Shown here one piece after another: positions 43,011 through 54,133 of a DNA stretch of 64,000 bases. The translations under genes and the position numbers were made by a program. Under the pieces are notes generated by a model. The model was not told the origin of the DNA and searched no databases. It worked only from the letters and a program-made list of their open reading frames with translations. Location of the stretch: the NCBI GenBank assembly GCA_018333605.1, contig JAGXSV010000043.1:1-64000 (forward strand). The letters are read 5' to 3'. Each line of letters opens with the position of its first letter. The stretch's first letter is position 1. The stretch is from Hydrogenophaga sp. Lineage in GTDB: Bacteria; Pseudomonadota; Gammaproteobacteria; Burkholderiales; Burkholderiaceae_C.

Positions 43011-43617
43011 CAGCTCGCTGCGGCGGATCAGCTTGGCGCATTCGTGCGTGCCGTTGGGGGCGCATCTGCAGAACATATTCGGCACCGACGATGGCGAAAT
43101 GTAACGACTTGGGGTTGCGGTTGATGGTGGGAAAGAATACCCACCACCCAGGCTTGATGGGTGCTGAAATGGCCCGCATCTCCGATGCGGCATCAGGGAC
43201 AGGCTCCAGCATCTCCACACAGGTCACCAGGTCGAAGCTGGCCGGTTGCTCTTGGGCAGGCGCTTCGGGGCTGGTTTCCCGGTAGTTGACGTTCGCCGTT
43301 CCGGCCTCCAGGGCCTGCAACCGGGCCACCCTGGGCGCTGATGGGTGGACAGGTCGATACCCTGAGACCAGGGCGCCTGTGCAAGCCATGGGGTCCGACA
43401 GAATGCCCCCAGCACAGCCCACATCGAACACGCTCTTGCCAGCCAGACTGGCAAGGCCTTCGATCCAGACCAACCGCAGTAGGTTGATCTGATGCAGGGG
43501 GGGGAATTCGCTTTCGGGATCTCACCAGCAGTGGGTCAGATCGGAAAACTTGACCCACTGGGCTGTGTCGGCGTGGACAGCTGGACTCTTGTTGGGACTA
43601 TCGCCAGTGATCGGCAT
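43003..43617 (-). pseudogene. ubiG (ubiquinone O-methyltransferase) pseudogene
   Basis: [65 protein letters not shown]: a Trp codon of the WWDPxSEF motif is TGA; downstream frameshift near HECAKLIRRSELASEC. Confidence 0.85.
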
Positions 43618-43752
43618 GGTGGGACAGCCATCATCTTGGAAATGCTGGAAATGCGCGCTCTCATGCCGCTGCTTTTCATTTTCTTCTCGGTGTTCGACCT
43701 GCGGCGGGAGGCCGAACTTGGACCCGAACCAGTATGTCCGTGCCGGGCGCAC

Positions 43753-43777
43753 AAAAAAAGCCACCGAAGTGGCCTTT
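43753..43777 (-). terminator. Rho-independent terminator of ilvC
   Basis: Minus: AAAGGCCACTTCGGTGGCTTTTTTT. Confidence 0.8.
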
Positions 43778-43796
43778 GCGTGGACCGCCGAAGCGA

Positions 43797-44957
<1,161 letters not shown>

Positions 44958-45449
44958 TCAAACGCGCAGGATTCTCTCACCTCGGCCGATACCGCTGGCG
45001 CCGGTACGCACCGTCTCCAGAATGGCCGAGCGGTCGATGGCTTCCAGGAACGCGTCGTTTTTGCTCAGGTCACCCGTGAGCTCAATGGTGTAACTTTTCT
45101 CGGTCACATCAATGATGCGACCCCGGAAGATGTCTGCCATACGCTTCATCTCTTCGCGCTCTTTGCCCACCGCGCGAACCTTCACCATCATGAGCTCGCG
45201 CTCGGTGTAGGCGCCTTCGGTCAGATCGACCACCTTGACCACTTCAATCAGGCGGTTCAGGTGCTTGGTGATCTGCTCAATCACGTCGTCCGACCCGGCC
45301 GTCTGGATCGTCATGCGTGAGAGGCTGGGGTCTTCCGTGGGAGCCACCGTGAGCGACTCGATGTTGTAGCCGCGGGCGGAGAACAGCCCCACGACGCGGG
45401 ACAAAGCGCCCGGTTCGTTTTCGAGCAAGACAGCGATGATGTGTTTCAT
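44958..45449 (-). CDS. ilvH: Acetolactate synthase small subunit
   Basis: MKHIIAVLLENEPGALSRVVGLFSARGYNIESLTVAPTEDPSLSRMTI (ACT domain). Confidence 0.96.
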   Translation of the reverse strand: MKHIIAVLLENEPGALSRVVGLFSARGYNIESLTVAPTEDPSLSRMTIQTAGSDDVIEQITKHLNRLIEVVKVVDLTEGAYTERELMMVKVRAVGKEREEMKRMADIFRGRIIDVTEKSYTIELTGDLSKNDAFLEAIDRSAILETVRTGASGIGRGERILRV

Positions 45450-45566
45450 GAATGGATTCCTCTTTTCTGAGCCCTCCCCTGCGCACGGTAATGCGCAGGC
45501 TTGGCTGCAAATAGATTCGTCAGGGGCTGCCGCAGACCCAAAGGGGTCCGCAACAGGGTAAGTGGG

Positions 45567-47348
45567 TCAGAGGTCCTCTGAGCCCAATAGCATTTCCGTG
45601 ATGCCCTTGCCGGCCTTGACCATCGGGAACACGTTCTCGGTGGGGTCGGTGCGGAAGTCCATGAACACGGTACGGTCCTTGAGCTTGCGGGCTTCGCGCA
45701 GCGCGGGCTCCACGTCCTGCGGCAGCTCGATCAGCATGCCCACATGGCCATAGGCCTCGGCCAGCTTCACGAAGTTGGGCAACGCGTCCATGTAGCTGTG
45801 GCTGTAGCGGCCTTCGTAGTCAATTTCCTGCCACTGACGAACCATGCCCAGGTAGCGGTTGTTCAACGCCATGATCTTGATCGGGGTGTTGTACTGCAGG
45901 CAGGTAGAGAGTTCCTGGATGCACATCTGCACCGAACCCTCACCGGTCACACAGAACACCTCACTTTCAGGCTTCGCCAGCTTGATGCCCATGGCATAGG
46001 GAATGCCCACGCCCATGGTGCCCAGGCCGCCTGAGTTGATCCAGCGGCGCGGCTCGTCAAAGCGGTAGTACTGGGCGGCCCACATCTGGTGCTGACCCAC
46101 GTCGGACGTGACGTAAGCGTCTGCGTCCTTGGTCATGTTCCAGAGGGTTTCAACCACATACTGCGGCTTGATCACCTCGGTGTTGCCACGGTCGTATTTC
46201 AGGCAATCCTTCGAGCGCCATCCCTCAATGGTGTCCCACCAGGAAGACAGCGTTGCGGGCTCGACACGGGTGGAGGTCTCGCGAACCATGTTGATCAGCT
46301 CGGTCAAGACGTCTTTCACGTCGCCCACGATCGGCACATCCACCTTGACGCGCTTGGAAATACTCGACGGATCGATGTCGATGTGAATGATCTTGCGATC
46401 CACCGACGCGAAATGCTTGGGGTTGCCAATCACGCGGTCGTCAAAACGCGCGCCCACGGCCAACAGCACATCGCAGTTTTGCATGGCGTTGTTGGCTTCA
46501 ATGGTGCCGTGCATGCCCAGCATGCCCAGAAACTTCCTGTCAGACGCGGGATAAGCGCCCAAGCCCATCAGCGTGTTGGTGACGGGGTAGCCCAGCAGGT
46601 CAACCAAGGTGCGCAGTTCCTGCACCGCATTGCCCAGCAGCACACCACCACCGGTGTAAATGTAGGGTCGCTTGGCTGAAAGCAGCAACTGCAAGGCCTT
46701 GCGGATCTGACCGCCGTGGCCTTTGCGCACCGGGTTGTACGAGCGCATTTCGACCGACTCGGGGTAACCGGCGTAGGCCGTCTTGTTGAAGGACACATCC
46801 TTTGGAACGTCAACAACCACGGGGCCAGGGCGGCCGGTGCGGGCAATGTGAAACGCCTTCTTCATGATCATGGCCATGTCGCGCACGTCCTTCACCAGGA
46901 AGTTGTGCTTGACGATGGGGCGTGTGATGCCGACGGTGTCACACTCCTGGAAGGCATCCAGGCCAATGGCGGCCGTGGGCACCTGGCCACTGATGATGAC
47001 CATGGGAATGCTGTCCATGTAGGCCGTGGCAATACCGGTGACAGCATTGGTCAGGCCAGGGCCTGATGTGACCAGCGACACACCCACCTCACCCGTGGCA
47101 CGGGCATAGCCGTCGGCGGCGTGCACGGCGGCTTGCTCATGCCGCACCAACACGTGCTGGATGGTGTCTTGCTTGTAAAAAGCGTCGTAGATGTGCAGCA
47201 CAGCACCCCCGGGGTAACCCCAGATGTACTTCACGCCTTCGGCCTGGAGAGCCTTGACGAGAATTTCTGCGCCGCGGAGTTCTTGGGTGGCTGCGCCAGC
47301 AGGGGTGGCAGCAGCGGCTGAGGCCAGTTCGGCCTTGTTGATTTCCAT
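45567..47348 (-). CDS. ilvI: Acetolactate synthase large (catalytic) subunit
   Basis: GAEILVKALQAEGVKYIWGYPGGAVLHIYDAF; VTGEGSVQMCIQELSTCLQYNTPIKIMALNNRYLGMVRQWQE (TPP-binding). Confidence 0.96.
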   Translation of the reverse strand: MEINKAELASAAAATPAGAATQELRGAEILVKALQAEGVKYIWGYPGGAVLHIYDAFYKQDTIQHVLVRHEQAAVHAADGYARATGEVGVSLVTSGPGLTNAVTGIATAYMDSIPMVIISGQVPTAAIGLDAFQECDTVGITRPIVKHNFLVKDVRDMAMIMKKAFHIARTGRPGPVVVDVPKDVSFNKTAYAGYPESVEMRSYNPVRKGHGGQIRKALQLLLSAKRPYIYTGGGVLLGNAVQELRTLVDLLGYPVTNTLMGLGAYPASDRKFLGMLGMHGTIEANNAMQNCDVLLAVGARFDDRVIGNPKHFASVDRKIIHIDIDPSSISKRVKVDVPIVGDVKDVLTELINMVRETSTRVEPATLSSWWDTIEGWRSKDCLKYDRGNTEVIKPQYVVETLWNMTKDADAYVTSDVGQHQMWAAQYYRFDEPRRWINSGGLGTMGVGIPYAMGIKLAKPESEVFCVTGEGSVQMCIQELSTCLQYNTPIKIMALNNRYLGMVRQWQEIDYEGRYSHSYMDALPNFVKLAEAYGHVGMLIELPQDVEPALREARKLKDRTVFMDFRTDPTENVFPMVKAGKGITEMLLGSEDL

Positions 47349-47677
47349 GATGAACCTTTCGAGAATTTCTCTGACGAAAAACCTTGGGTGCCTCTACGCC
47401 AGCTCTTGTGAAGCGGTGTTGAGACTTGAGGCCAATGGACATGAGCGGACACATACCCCGCCGGACCCTGACCCGTTTGCCGTGTTTTGAATTGCAGCGC
47501 GCATTATCGCACTGCAGCAAGGTCGTTTTCCGGGCTCGTCCAGCGCCCCAGCCCGAAAAATCGGCGATTTTGTTGCAATGCGACAATCCACTTTGATTTT
47601 TCGCAACCCTACCGGGCTTCAGGCTTCAGCCTCGCTTCAGGTTCAGCTGGCAAACTTCACGCATCCCCATTGCAACC

Positions 47678-48286
47678 ATGACCACCTCCCCCGCTGCGCG
47701 CAACACGCCCACATCTGCCCCGGACGAGGCTCCCCAGGGACTGCCAATGGCGCCCCCGCTGGTACGCCGCATGGCCTGCTGGATGTACGAAGGCGCACTC
47801 CTGTTTGGGGTGATCTTTGGAACGGGGCTTTTTCTTTTCGGGTTGGTTTTTGCCGTCGGCCACCTTGTGCCTTCTCTGGCGCCGGTGCAGGACGCAGTCA
47901 ACAACCGGTATGCCCTGCAGGCCTACGTCTTTTTGTTGCTGGCGCTTTACTTCACCTGGTTCTGGTCCAAAGGACAGACACTGGCCATGAAGACTTGGCA
48001 CATCCGGGTGGTGGATCGGCAGGGGCATGGCCTCTCACGGTCCAAAGCGTTGGTGCGCTACGTGTGGTCCTGGATGTGGTTCCTTCCGCCACTGGCAGCG
48101 GGTGGTTACTTCAGATTGCCGGGCGGCGAGCTGACGGTGATCTTGCTGGGCTGGGTCGTGGTCTGGGCACTGCTGGCGCGCTTTCATCCGCAGCGGCAGT
48201 TTCTGCATGACGCGCTGGCAGGCACGCGCCTGGTGCACCACAAGCCTGCCCAACCGGCCAAGGGGCGCAAGTTCTGGCAGCGCTGA
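47678..48286 (+). CDS. RDD family membrane protein
   Basis: LVRRMACWMYEGALLFGVIF.. KGQTLAMKTWHIRVVDRQGHGLSRSKALVRYV. Confidence 0.88.
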   Translation: MTTSPAARNTPTSAPDEAPQGLPMAPPLVRRMACWMYEGALLFGVIFGTGLFLFGLVFAVGHLVPSLAPVQDAVNNRYALQAYVFLLLALYFTWFWSKGQTLAMKTWHIRVVDRQGHGLSRSKALVRYVWSWMWFLPPLAAGGYFRLPGGELTVILLGWVVVWALLARFHPQRQFLHDALAGTRLVHHKPAQPAKGRKFWQR

Positions 48287-48287
48287 C

Positions 48288-48704
48288 ATGCACAGTCGTC
48301 CGCCCCTAAAACACACCCCCCCGCAGGAAGCGACCGACGCGCAGAAGCATCGCCGCGGGCTCGGTCGTGTGTGGCACGCGTTCGGATATTCGCTGGCTGG
48401 CTTGCGCGCGGGCTGGAAGGAAACCGCATTCCGGCAAGAGGCCACGGTGTCGGTTGTGATGTTGCCACTCGCCCTGTGGGTCGGGCAAAGCTGGGTCGAG
48501 GTTGTGCTGCTGGCCGGCGCGGTGCTGATCGTGCTGATCGTTGAGCTGCTCAACTCCAGTGTCGAGGCCGCCATCGACCGTATCGGCCCCGATTGGCACA
48601 GCCTGTCCAAACGGGCGAAGGACATGGGCAGTGCCGCAGTGCTGCTGAGCCTGGTCTTGTGTGCAGGCGTTTGGGCCGCAGCGCTCTGGGCCCGATTTTT
48701 CTGA
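48288..48704 (+). CDS. dgkA: Diacylglycerol kinase
   Basis: GLGRVWHAFGYSLAGLRAGWKETAFRQE.. LIVELLNSSVEAAIDRIGPDWHSLSKRAKDMGSAAVLLSL. Confidence 0.93.
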   Translation: MHSRPPLKHTPPQEATDAQKHRRGLGRVWHAFGYSLAGLRAGWKETAFRQEATVSVVMLPLALWVGQSWVEVVLLAGAVLIVLIVELLNSSVEAAIDRIGPDWHSLSKRAKDMGSAAVLLSLVLCAGVWAAALWARFF

Positions 48705-48740
48705 CATGCCCCACCAACTGCATCGCCCCATGAGCGCCCC

Positions 48741-49328
48741 ATGAGCACCCCGAACTTTTCAATTTGTGTCTATTGTGGCTCCCGTCCGGGTGTCCAGCCC
48801 GCGTTTGCCGACACCGCTCGTGTTGTCGGGCACTGGATCGGCAGCCATGGCGGGCAGCTGGTTTACGGCGGCGGCAGCAACGGCCTGATGGGCATCACCG
48901 CCCAGGCTACCCTGGACGCGGGTGGTCGCGTGGTGGGCATCATTCCCAAAGCGCTGGTGGAGAAAGAGTGGGCCAAGACCAACTGCACCGAACTGCATGT
49001 GGTGGACACCATGCATGAGCGCAAGCGCATGATGGCCGAGCGCGCGGACGCCTTCCTGGCGCTGCCTGGCGGCATCGGAACCTTCGAGGAATTTTTCGAG
49101 GTGTGGACCTGGCGCCAACTGGGCTACCACGACAAGCCCATCGGCCTGCTCAACGAAGCCGGTTACTACGACAGCTTGCTGGCCTTTCTGCACGCCGGGA
49201 TCGAGCAGCAGTTCATGAGCCCATGGCAGATGGATCTGATTCGGGTGGGCATCAGGGCAGCGCAGTTGTTGCCAGAACTGGTGCAGGAGGCGGGCTTGTC
49301 ACCCGCCCCCCGGCTGGAAACCATCTGA
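48741..49328 (+). CDS. TIGR00730/LOG family Rossmann protein (putative nucleotide 5'-monophosphate phosphoribohydrolase)
   Basis: YGGGSNGLMGITAQATLDAGGRVVGIIPKAL, MHERKRMMAERADAFLALPGGIGTFEEFFEVWTWRQLGYH (PGGxGTxxE). Confidence 0.94.
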   Translation: MSTPNFSICVYCGSRPGVQPAFADTARVVGHWIGSHGGQLVYGGGSNGLMGITAQATLDAGGRVVGIIPKALVEKEWAKTNCTELHVVDTMHERKRMMAERADAFLALPGGIGTFEEFFEVWTWRQLGYHDKPIGLLNEAGYYDSLLAFLHAGIEQQFMSPWQMDLIRVGIRAAQLLPELVQEAGLSPAPRLETI

Positions 49329-49340
49329 CGGTTCGGGCGT

Positions 49341-49724
<384 letters not shown>

Positions 49725-49820
49725 TCACGCACACCGCACCGGCGCGTTCAACCCGGGGTCTGTGGACATGACTTGTCTGAGATCAACCGCAGCACGACCC
49801 ACCCAACTTAAACTGCCGCG

Positions 49821-50549
49821 ATGGAGTCAATGCCTCAAATTCAGGCTGTGCCAGTCTTTCATGCGCGCGGCCTGACCAAAACCTACACCATGGGTGAGGT
49901 CACCGTGCAGGCGCTGCGGGGTGTCGACTTGGATCTTTACGCGGGCGAATTTGTGGTCTTGCTGGGCGCTTCGGGCAGCGGCAAGTCCACCCTGCTCAAC
50001 ATCCTGGGTGGTCTGGATGCGCCCACCCAAGGCCGGGTGGTTTGCCAGGGCCACGAACTGACCGGCGCCAACGAGGATGCCTTGACCCGGTTTCGCCGCG
50101 CCTCTGTGGGCTTCGTTTTTCAGTTCTACAACCTCATACCCAGCCTGACGGCGCTGGAAAACGTGGAGCTGGTCACCGACATTGCCGAGGACCCTATGCC
50201 CGCACTGGATGCACTGGCGCTGGTGGGGCTGGCAGACCGCCGGCATCATTTTCCGGCCCAGCTCTCGGGCGGCGAACAGCAGCGCGTGGCCATCGCACGC
50301 GCCATCGCCAAACGCCCCGCCGTGCTGCTGTGCGACGAGCCCACGGGTGCCCTGGACTCGGCCACCGGTGTGCTGGTGTTGCAGGCGCTGGAGCACATTC
50401 ACCGGGAAACCGGCGCGCTCACGGTCATCATCACCCACAACGTGGGCATCGCGGCCATGGCCAACCGGGTGATTTACCTGAGCGACGGCGCGATCGCCCG
50501 CGAAGAGCGCCATGCGCAGCCCAGGCCAGCGGCGGAGTTGCACTGGTGA
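49821..50549 (+). CDS. ABC transporter ATP-binding protein (LolD/MacB-type)
   Basis: [25 protein letters not shown] Walker [33 protein letters not shown]. Confidence 0.94.
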   Translation: MESMPQIQAVPVFHARGLTKTYTMGEVTVQALRGVDLDLYAGEFVVLLGASGSGKSTLLNILGGLDAPTQGRVVCQGHELTGANEDALTRFRRASVGFVFQFYNLIPSLTALENVELVTDIAEDPMPALDALALVGLADRRHHFPAQLSGGEQQRVAIARAIAKRPAVLLCDEPTGALDSATGVLVLQALEHIHRETGALTVIITHNVGIAAMANRVIYLSDGAIAREERHAQPRPAAELHW

Positions 50550-52903
50550 AAGCCTTGCACCACAAACTCTGGCGCGACTTTTGGCAACTGCGCGGCCAGT
50601 CACTGGCCATTGCGCTGGTGGTCGTTGGCGGTATCGCCACCATGGTGATGGCCGTCACCAACCACCAGGCGCTGTCGGACACCCGGGCGCGATTTTACGA
50701 GACCTACCGCTTTGCCGATGTGTTCGCACAACTCAAGCGTGCACCGTTGCCACTGCTGCACGAGGTGCGCACCCTGCCCGGTGTGGCGCAGGTGCAGGCC
50801 CGCATTGTGGCGGGCGTGAACCTGGAGGTGGACGGCTACGACCAGGCGGTCACAGCGCAGGTGGTGTCATTGCCGGAACCGGGCGACGACGACTTGAACC
50901 AGATCTATTTGCGTGAAGGCCGGCTGCCCGAGCGTGCCTGGGAGGTGGTGGTGGGTGAAGCCTTTGCCCAGGCCCATGGCCTGCACCCTGGCGATGGCCT
51001 CACCGCTATCGTGAATGGACGCCGTCAGCGGCTCACCCTGAGCGGTGTGGGCTTGTCGCCCGAATTCATCTACCAGATACGCGCCGGTGACGTGTTTCCC
51101 GACTTCGAGCGCTTCGCCATTGTGTGGATGCAGCGCGAGGCACTGGCCAGCGTCTTCGATCTGGACGGCGCCTTCAACCAGCTGAGCATTCGCCTGCAGC
51201 CCGACGCGCCTGCACACCAGGTGATAGATCCGCTGGACCGGCTGCTAAAGCCTTACGGCGGCCTGGGCGCCCACGACCGCGACCTGCAAATGTCGCACCG
51301 ATTCCTGGACGAGGAACTCAAGCAGCTCAACACCATGGCCCGGCTCTTCAGCGGCATCTTTCTGGGTGTCTCGGCCTTTCTGCTCAGCGTCGTGATCAGC
51401 CGTCTGATCGGTACCCAGCGCGAGCAAATCGCGGTGCTCAAGGCGTTTGGCTACAGCCGCTGGGAGGTGGGACTGCACTACGCGCAGTTGGTGCTGCTGA
51501 TGGTGGGCGTGGGCGTGTTGCCGGGCTTGGCTTTGGGCGCCTGGATGGGTCGCGGCATGGCCGACCTGTACATGCGTTTTTACCGATTTCCCTTTCTGGA
51601 GTGGTCGGTGGAGCCGATGGTGTGGGCGATGGCGGTGGGCTTTGCAGTGGCGGCGGCCGGGCTGGGTACGGCCCAGGGCCTGCTGCGGGCGTTTCGACTC
51701 TCACCGGCCGAGGCCATGCGCCCCGAAGCGCCTGCGGTGTACCGCCGCACGCTCACCGAGCGCATGGGCGCTGGCCAGTTGCTGGACGCCGCCGCCCGCA
51801 TGGTGGTGCGCAACCTGGAGCGGCGCCCGCTGCGCTCGCTGATGTCCATTGTGGGCATGGGCATGGCCTGCGGCATTCTGGTGATGTCCAACCTGCAGCG
51901 AGACGCGATTGAAGAAATGATTGCCGTGCAATTTGGCCTGGCCCAGCGCGACGACCTCACCGTGACCTTGGCCGAGCCCGCCAGCGCGCGCGCCATCAAC
52001 GAACTGCGGTCCATTCCAGGCGTGCAATCCGTCGAAGGCTTCAGGGCCAGCGCCGTGAAGTTGCGCAATGGGCACCGCAGCTACAGCACCGCGTTGCAAG
52101 GACTGAGCGAATCCGCCGATCTCAAACGCGTGCTCGACGCTTCGCTTCAGCCTGTGCGCGTCCCCGCCGAGGGTCTGTTGCTGACGGACTACCTGGCCGA
52201 ATTGCTGGCCGTTCGGCCAGGTGACCTGCTGGACGTGGAATTTCTGGATGGCCGCCGCGAAACGCTGCAATTGCCGCTGGCGGCCACCGTCACCGAATAC
52301 CTGGGTGTGGGCGCCTATACCGATCGCAGGTGGCTCAACCGGCTGCGCCAAGACGGCGACCTGGTGTCGGGTGCCTGGCTCAAGGTGCCGGCTGAATCAC
52401 GCCCGGCGGTGGTTTCGGCCTTGCGAGAGCGCCCACGGATCGTGGCGGTGAGCGACCGCAACGCCAGCATCGCCAGCTTTCGCGACACCATGGCCGAAAA
52501 CATTTTGACCTTCACGCTCATCGCCACCCTCATGGCTGCGAGCATGGCCGCCGGGGTGGTGTACAACGCGGCCCGCATCACCCTGGCCGAGCGTTCACGC
52601 GACCTGGCCAGCCTGCGCATTTTGGGCTACACGCGGCGCGAAGTTCGGGCCCTGCTGCTGGGCGAACTGGGCACGCTTACCCTGCTGGCGCTGGTGCCCG
52701 GTTTTGCCATGGGGTACGGCATGAGCGCCCTGCTGGTCTGGGGCATGCAGTCGGACCTGTACCGCATTCCCCTGGTGCTGCTTCCGTCCGGGTTCGCCAT
52801 GGCAGGAGCGGTGTTGCTGGTGGCCGCAGGCCTTTCAGCCTGGCTGGTGTTGCGCCGACTGGATCAACTCGACCTGGTGGCCGTTTTGAAGACACGGGAA
52901 TGA
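50546..52903 (+). CDS. ABC transporter permease, two FtsX domains
   Basis: GTG start overlapping the ATPase stop; [45 protein letters not shown] and [32 protein letters not shown]. Confidence 0.9.
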   Translation: MKALHHKLWRDFWQLRGQSLAIALVVVGGIATMVMAVTNHQALSDTRARFYETYRFADVFAQLKRAPLPLLHEVRTLPGVAQVQARIVAGVNLEVDGYDQAVTAQVVSLPEPGDDDLNQIYLREGRLPERAWEVVVGEAFAQAHGLHPGDGLTAIVNGRRQRLTLSGVGLSPEFIYQIRAGDVFPDFERFAIVWMQREALASVFDLDGAFNQLSIRLQPDAPAHQVIDPLDRLLKPYGGLGAHDRDLQMSHRFLDEELKQLNTMARLFSGIFLGVSAFLLSVVISRLIGTQREQIAVLKAFGYSRWEVGLHYAQLVLLMVGVGVLPGLALGAWMGRGMADLYMRFYRFPFLEWSVEPMVWAMAVGFAVAAAGLGTAQGLLRAFRLSPAEAMRPEAPAVYRRTLTERMGAGQLLDAAARMVVRNLERRPLRSLMSIVGMGMACGILVMSNLQRDAIEEMIAVQFGLAQRDDLTVTLAEPASARAINELRSIPGVQSVEGFRASAVKLRNGHRSYSTALQGLSESADLKRVLDASLQPVRVPAEGLLLTDYLAELLAVRPGDLLDVEFLDGRRETLQLPLAATVTEYLGVGAYTDRRWLNRLRQDGDLVSGAWLKVPAESRPAVVSALRERPRIVAVSDRNASIASFRDTMAENILTFTLIATLMAASMAAGVVYNAARITLAERSRDLASLRILGYTRREVRALLLGELGTLTLLALVPGFAMGYGMSALLVWGMQSDLYRIPLVLLPSGFAMAGAVLLVAAGLSAWLVLRRLDQLDLVAVLKTRE

Positions 52904-54102
52904 ACATGACAAACGACCCCACCGCCCGATGGTTCCGTTACGCGCTGTTGTTGCTGGTGGCGCTGGCGCTGACCGTGATGGCCTTGTGGCCGGGCAGCCT
53001 GAAGGTGGATAGTGCCAAGGTGGAACGCGGCACGGTGACCCAGACGCTCGAAGCTGAAGGCCTCACCCGTCTTCGCGATCCCTATGCCATTACCGCACCG
53101 GTGGCGGCCATGGCCCGCCGCATCACGCTGGCGCCCGGAGATCCGGTGCGCGCCGGGCAGGTCTTGGTGATGCTGGATCCGGTGGCCGCTCCCACGCTGG
53201 ACGCTCGCAGCCGCGCCGAAGCCACGTCCCGGCTGGCCGCTGCGCAAGCGCAACTGCAATCGGCGCAGGCCGAAGCCCGCTCGGCCCAGGCCATTGCAGC
53301 ACAGGCCCAGGTTGAAGCCGAACGGCTGCGTCCGCTGGCGGCACAGGGCATGGTTTCGGCACAGGGGTTGCTGGCAGCCGAAACCGCTTGGCGGCGCAGC
53401 GAACTGGAGGCGCAGAGCGCCCACTTTCGGCAAGCCACTGCAGCCCACCAACTGGAGGCTGCCCGCGCCGCCCTGGCCGTGGGCGGCCCTGGCGCACTGT
53501 CTGCAGCTGCCCTGCAGATCACATCCCCGGTGGACGGGGTGGTACTGCGCCGGCCCGTGGAGAGTGCCCGTCCCGTCATGCCTGGCGATGCGTTGATGGA
53601 GATTGGCGACCCTGCGGCACTGGAGGTGGCAGTGGATGTGCTGTCGTCCGACGCCGTACAAATTCAGTCCGGCATGGCGGTGACGCTGCTGCGCTGGGGC
53701 GATGGCCCTGCGTTGCAAGGCCGCGTGCGCCGTGTGGAGCCAGGCGCCTTCACCAAAACGTCGGCGCTGGGCGTGGAAGAGCAACGTGTGTGGGTGGTGA
53801 TCGACATCTCCAGCCCTCACGAACAATGGGCACGCCTGGGGGAGGCTTACCGCGTGCACTCGCGCTTTGTGCTGCGCGAAGTGGCCGACACGTTGCGAGC
53901 GCCCAGCAGCGCCGTGTTTCGCCACAACGGCGAGGCGCAGGCGTTTCGCATGGACGGGGGTAAAGCCCGCCTCACAGCGGTGACCACGGGCCTGCAGGGC
54001 GACGGCGACATTGAAATTCTGGAAGGCTTGTCCGAAGGGGACAGCCTGGTGATCCACCCGCCACGGGAGCTGGCAGACGGTGCCCGGGTACACCGCCCTT
54101 GA
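52900..54102 (+). CDS. HlyD/MacA-type periplasmic adaptor
   Basis: N-terminal TM, KVERGTVTQTLEAEGLTRLRDPYAITAPVAAMARRITLAPGDPVRAGQVLVMLDP, coiled-coil repeats of AQAQ.. Confidence 0.88.
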   Translation: MNMTNDPTARWFRYALLLLVALALTVMALWPGSLKVDSAKVERGTVTQTLEAEGLTRLRDPYAITAPVAAMARRITLAPGDPVRAGQVLVMLDPVAAPTLDARSRAEATSRLAAAQAQLQSAQAEARSAQAIAAQAQVEAERLRPLAAQGMVSAQGLLAAETAWRRSELEAQSAHFRQATAAHQLEAARAALAVGGPGALSAAALQITSPVDGVVLRRPVESARPVMPGDALMEIGDPAALEVAVDVLSSDAVQIQSGMAVTLLRWGDGPALQGRVRRVEPGAFTKTSALGVEEQRVWVVIDISSPHEQWARLGEAYRVHSRFVLREVADTLRAPSSAVFRHNGEAQAFRMDGGKARLTAVTTGLQGDGDIEILEGLSEGDSLVIHPPRELADGARVHRP

Positions 54103-54133
54103 GGTGCCCAACGCGTGTCGCCAGGCCGCGTGT

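Noticed and set aside
43620-43750. Possible transposase fragment between ubiG and the ilvC terminator
   Set aside because: Translation (YWFGSKFGLPPQVEHREENEKQRHESAHF..) matches no family I can recognise; upstream extension of the ubiG remnant is as likely.
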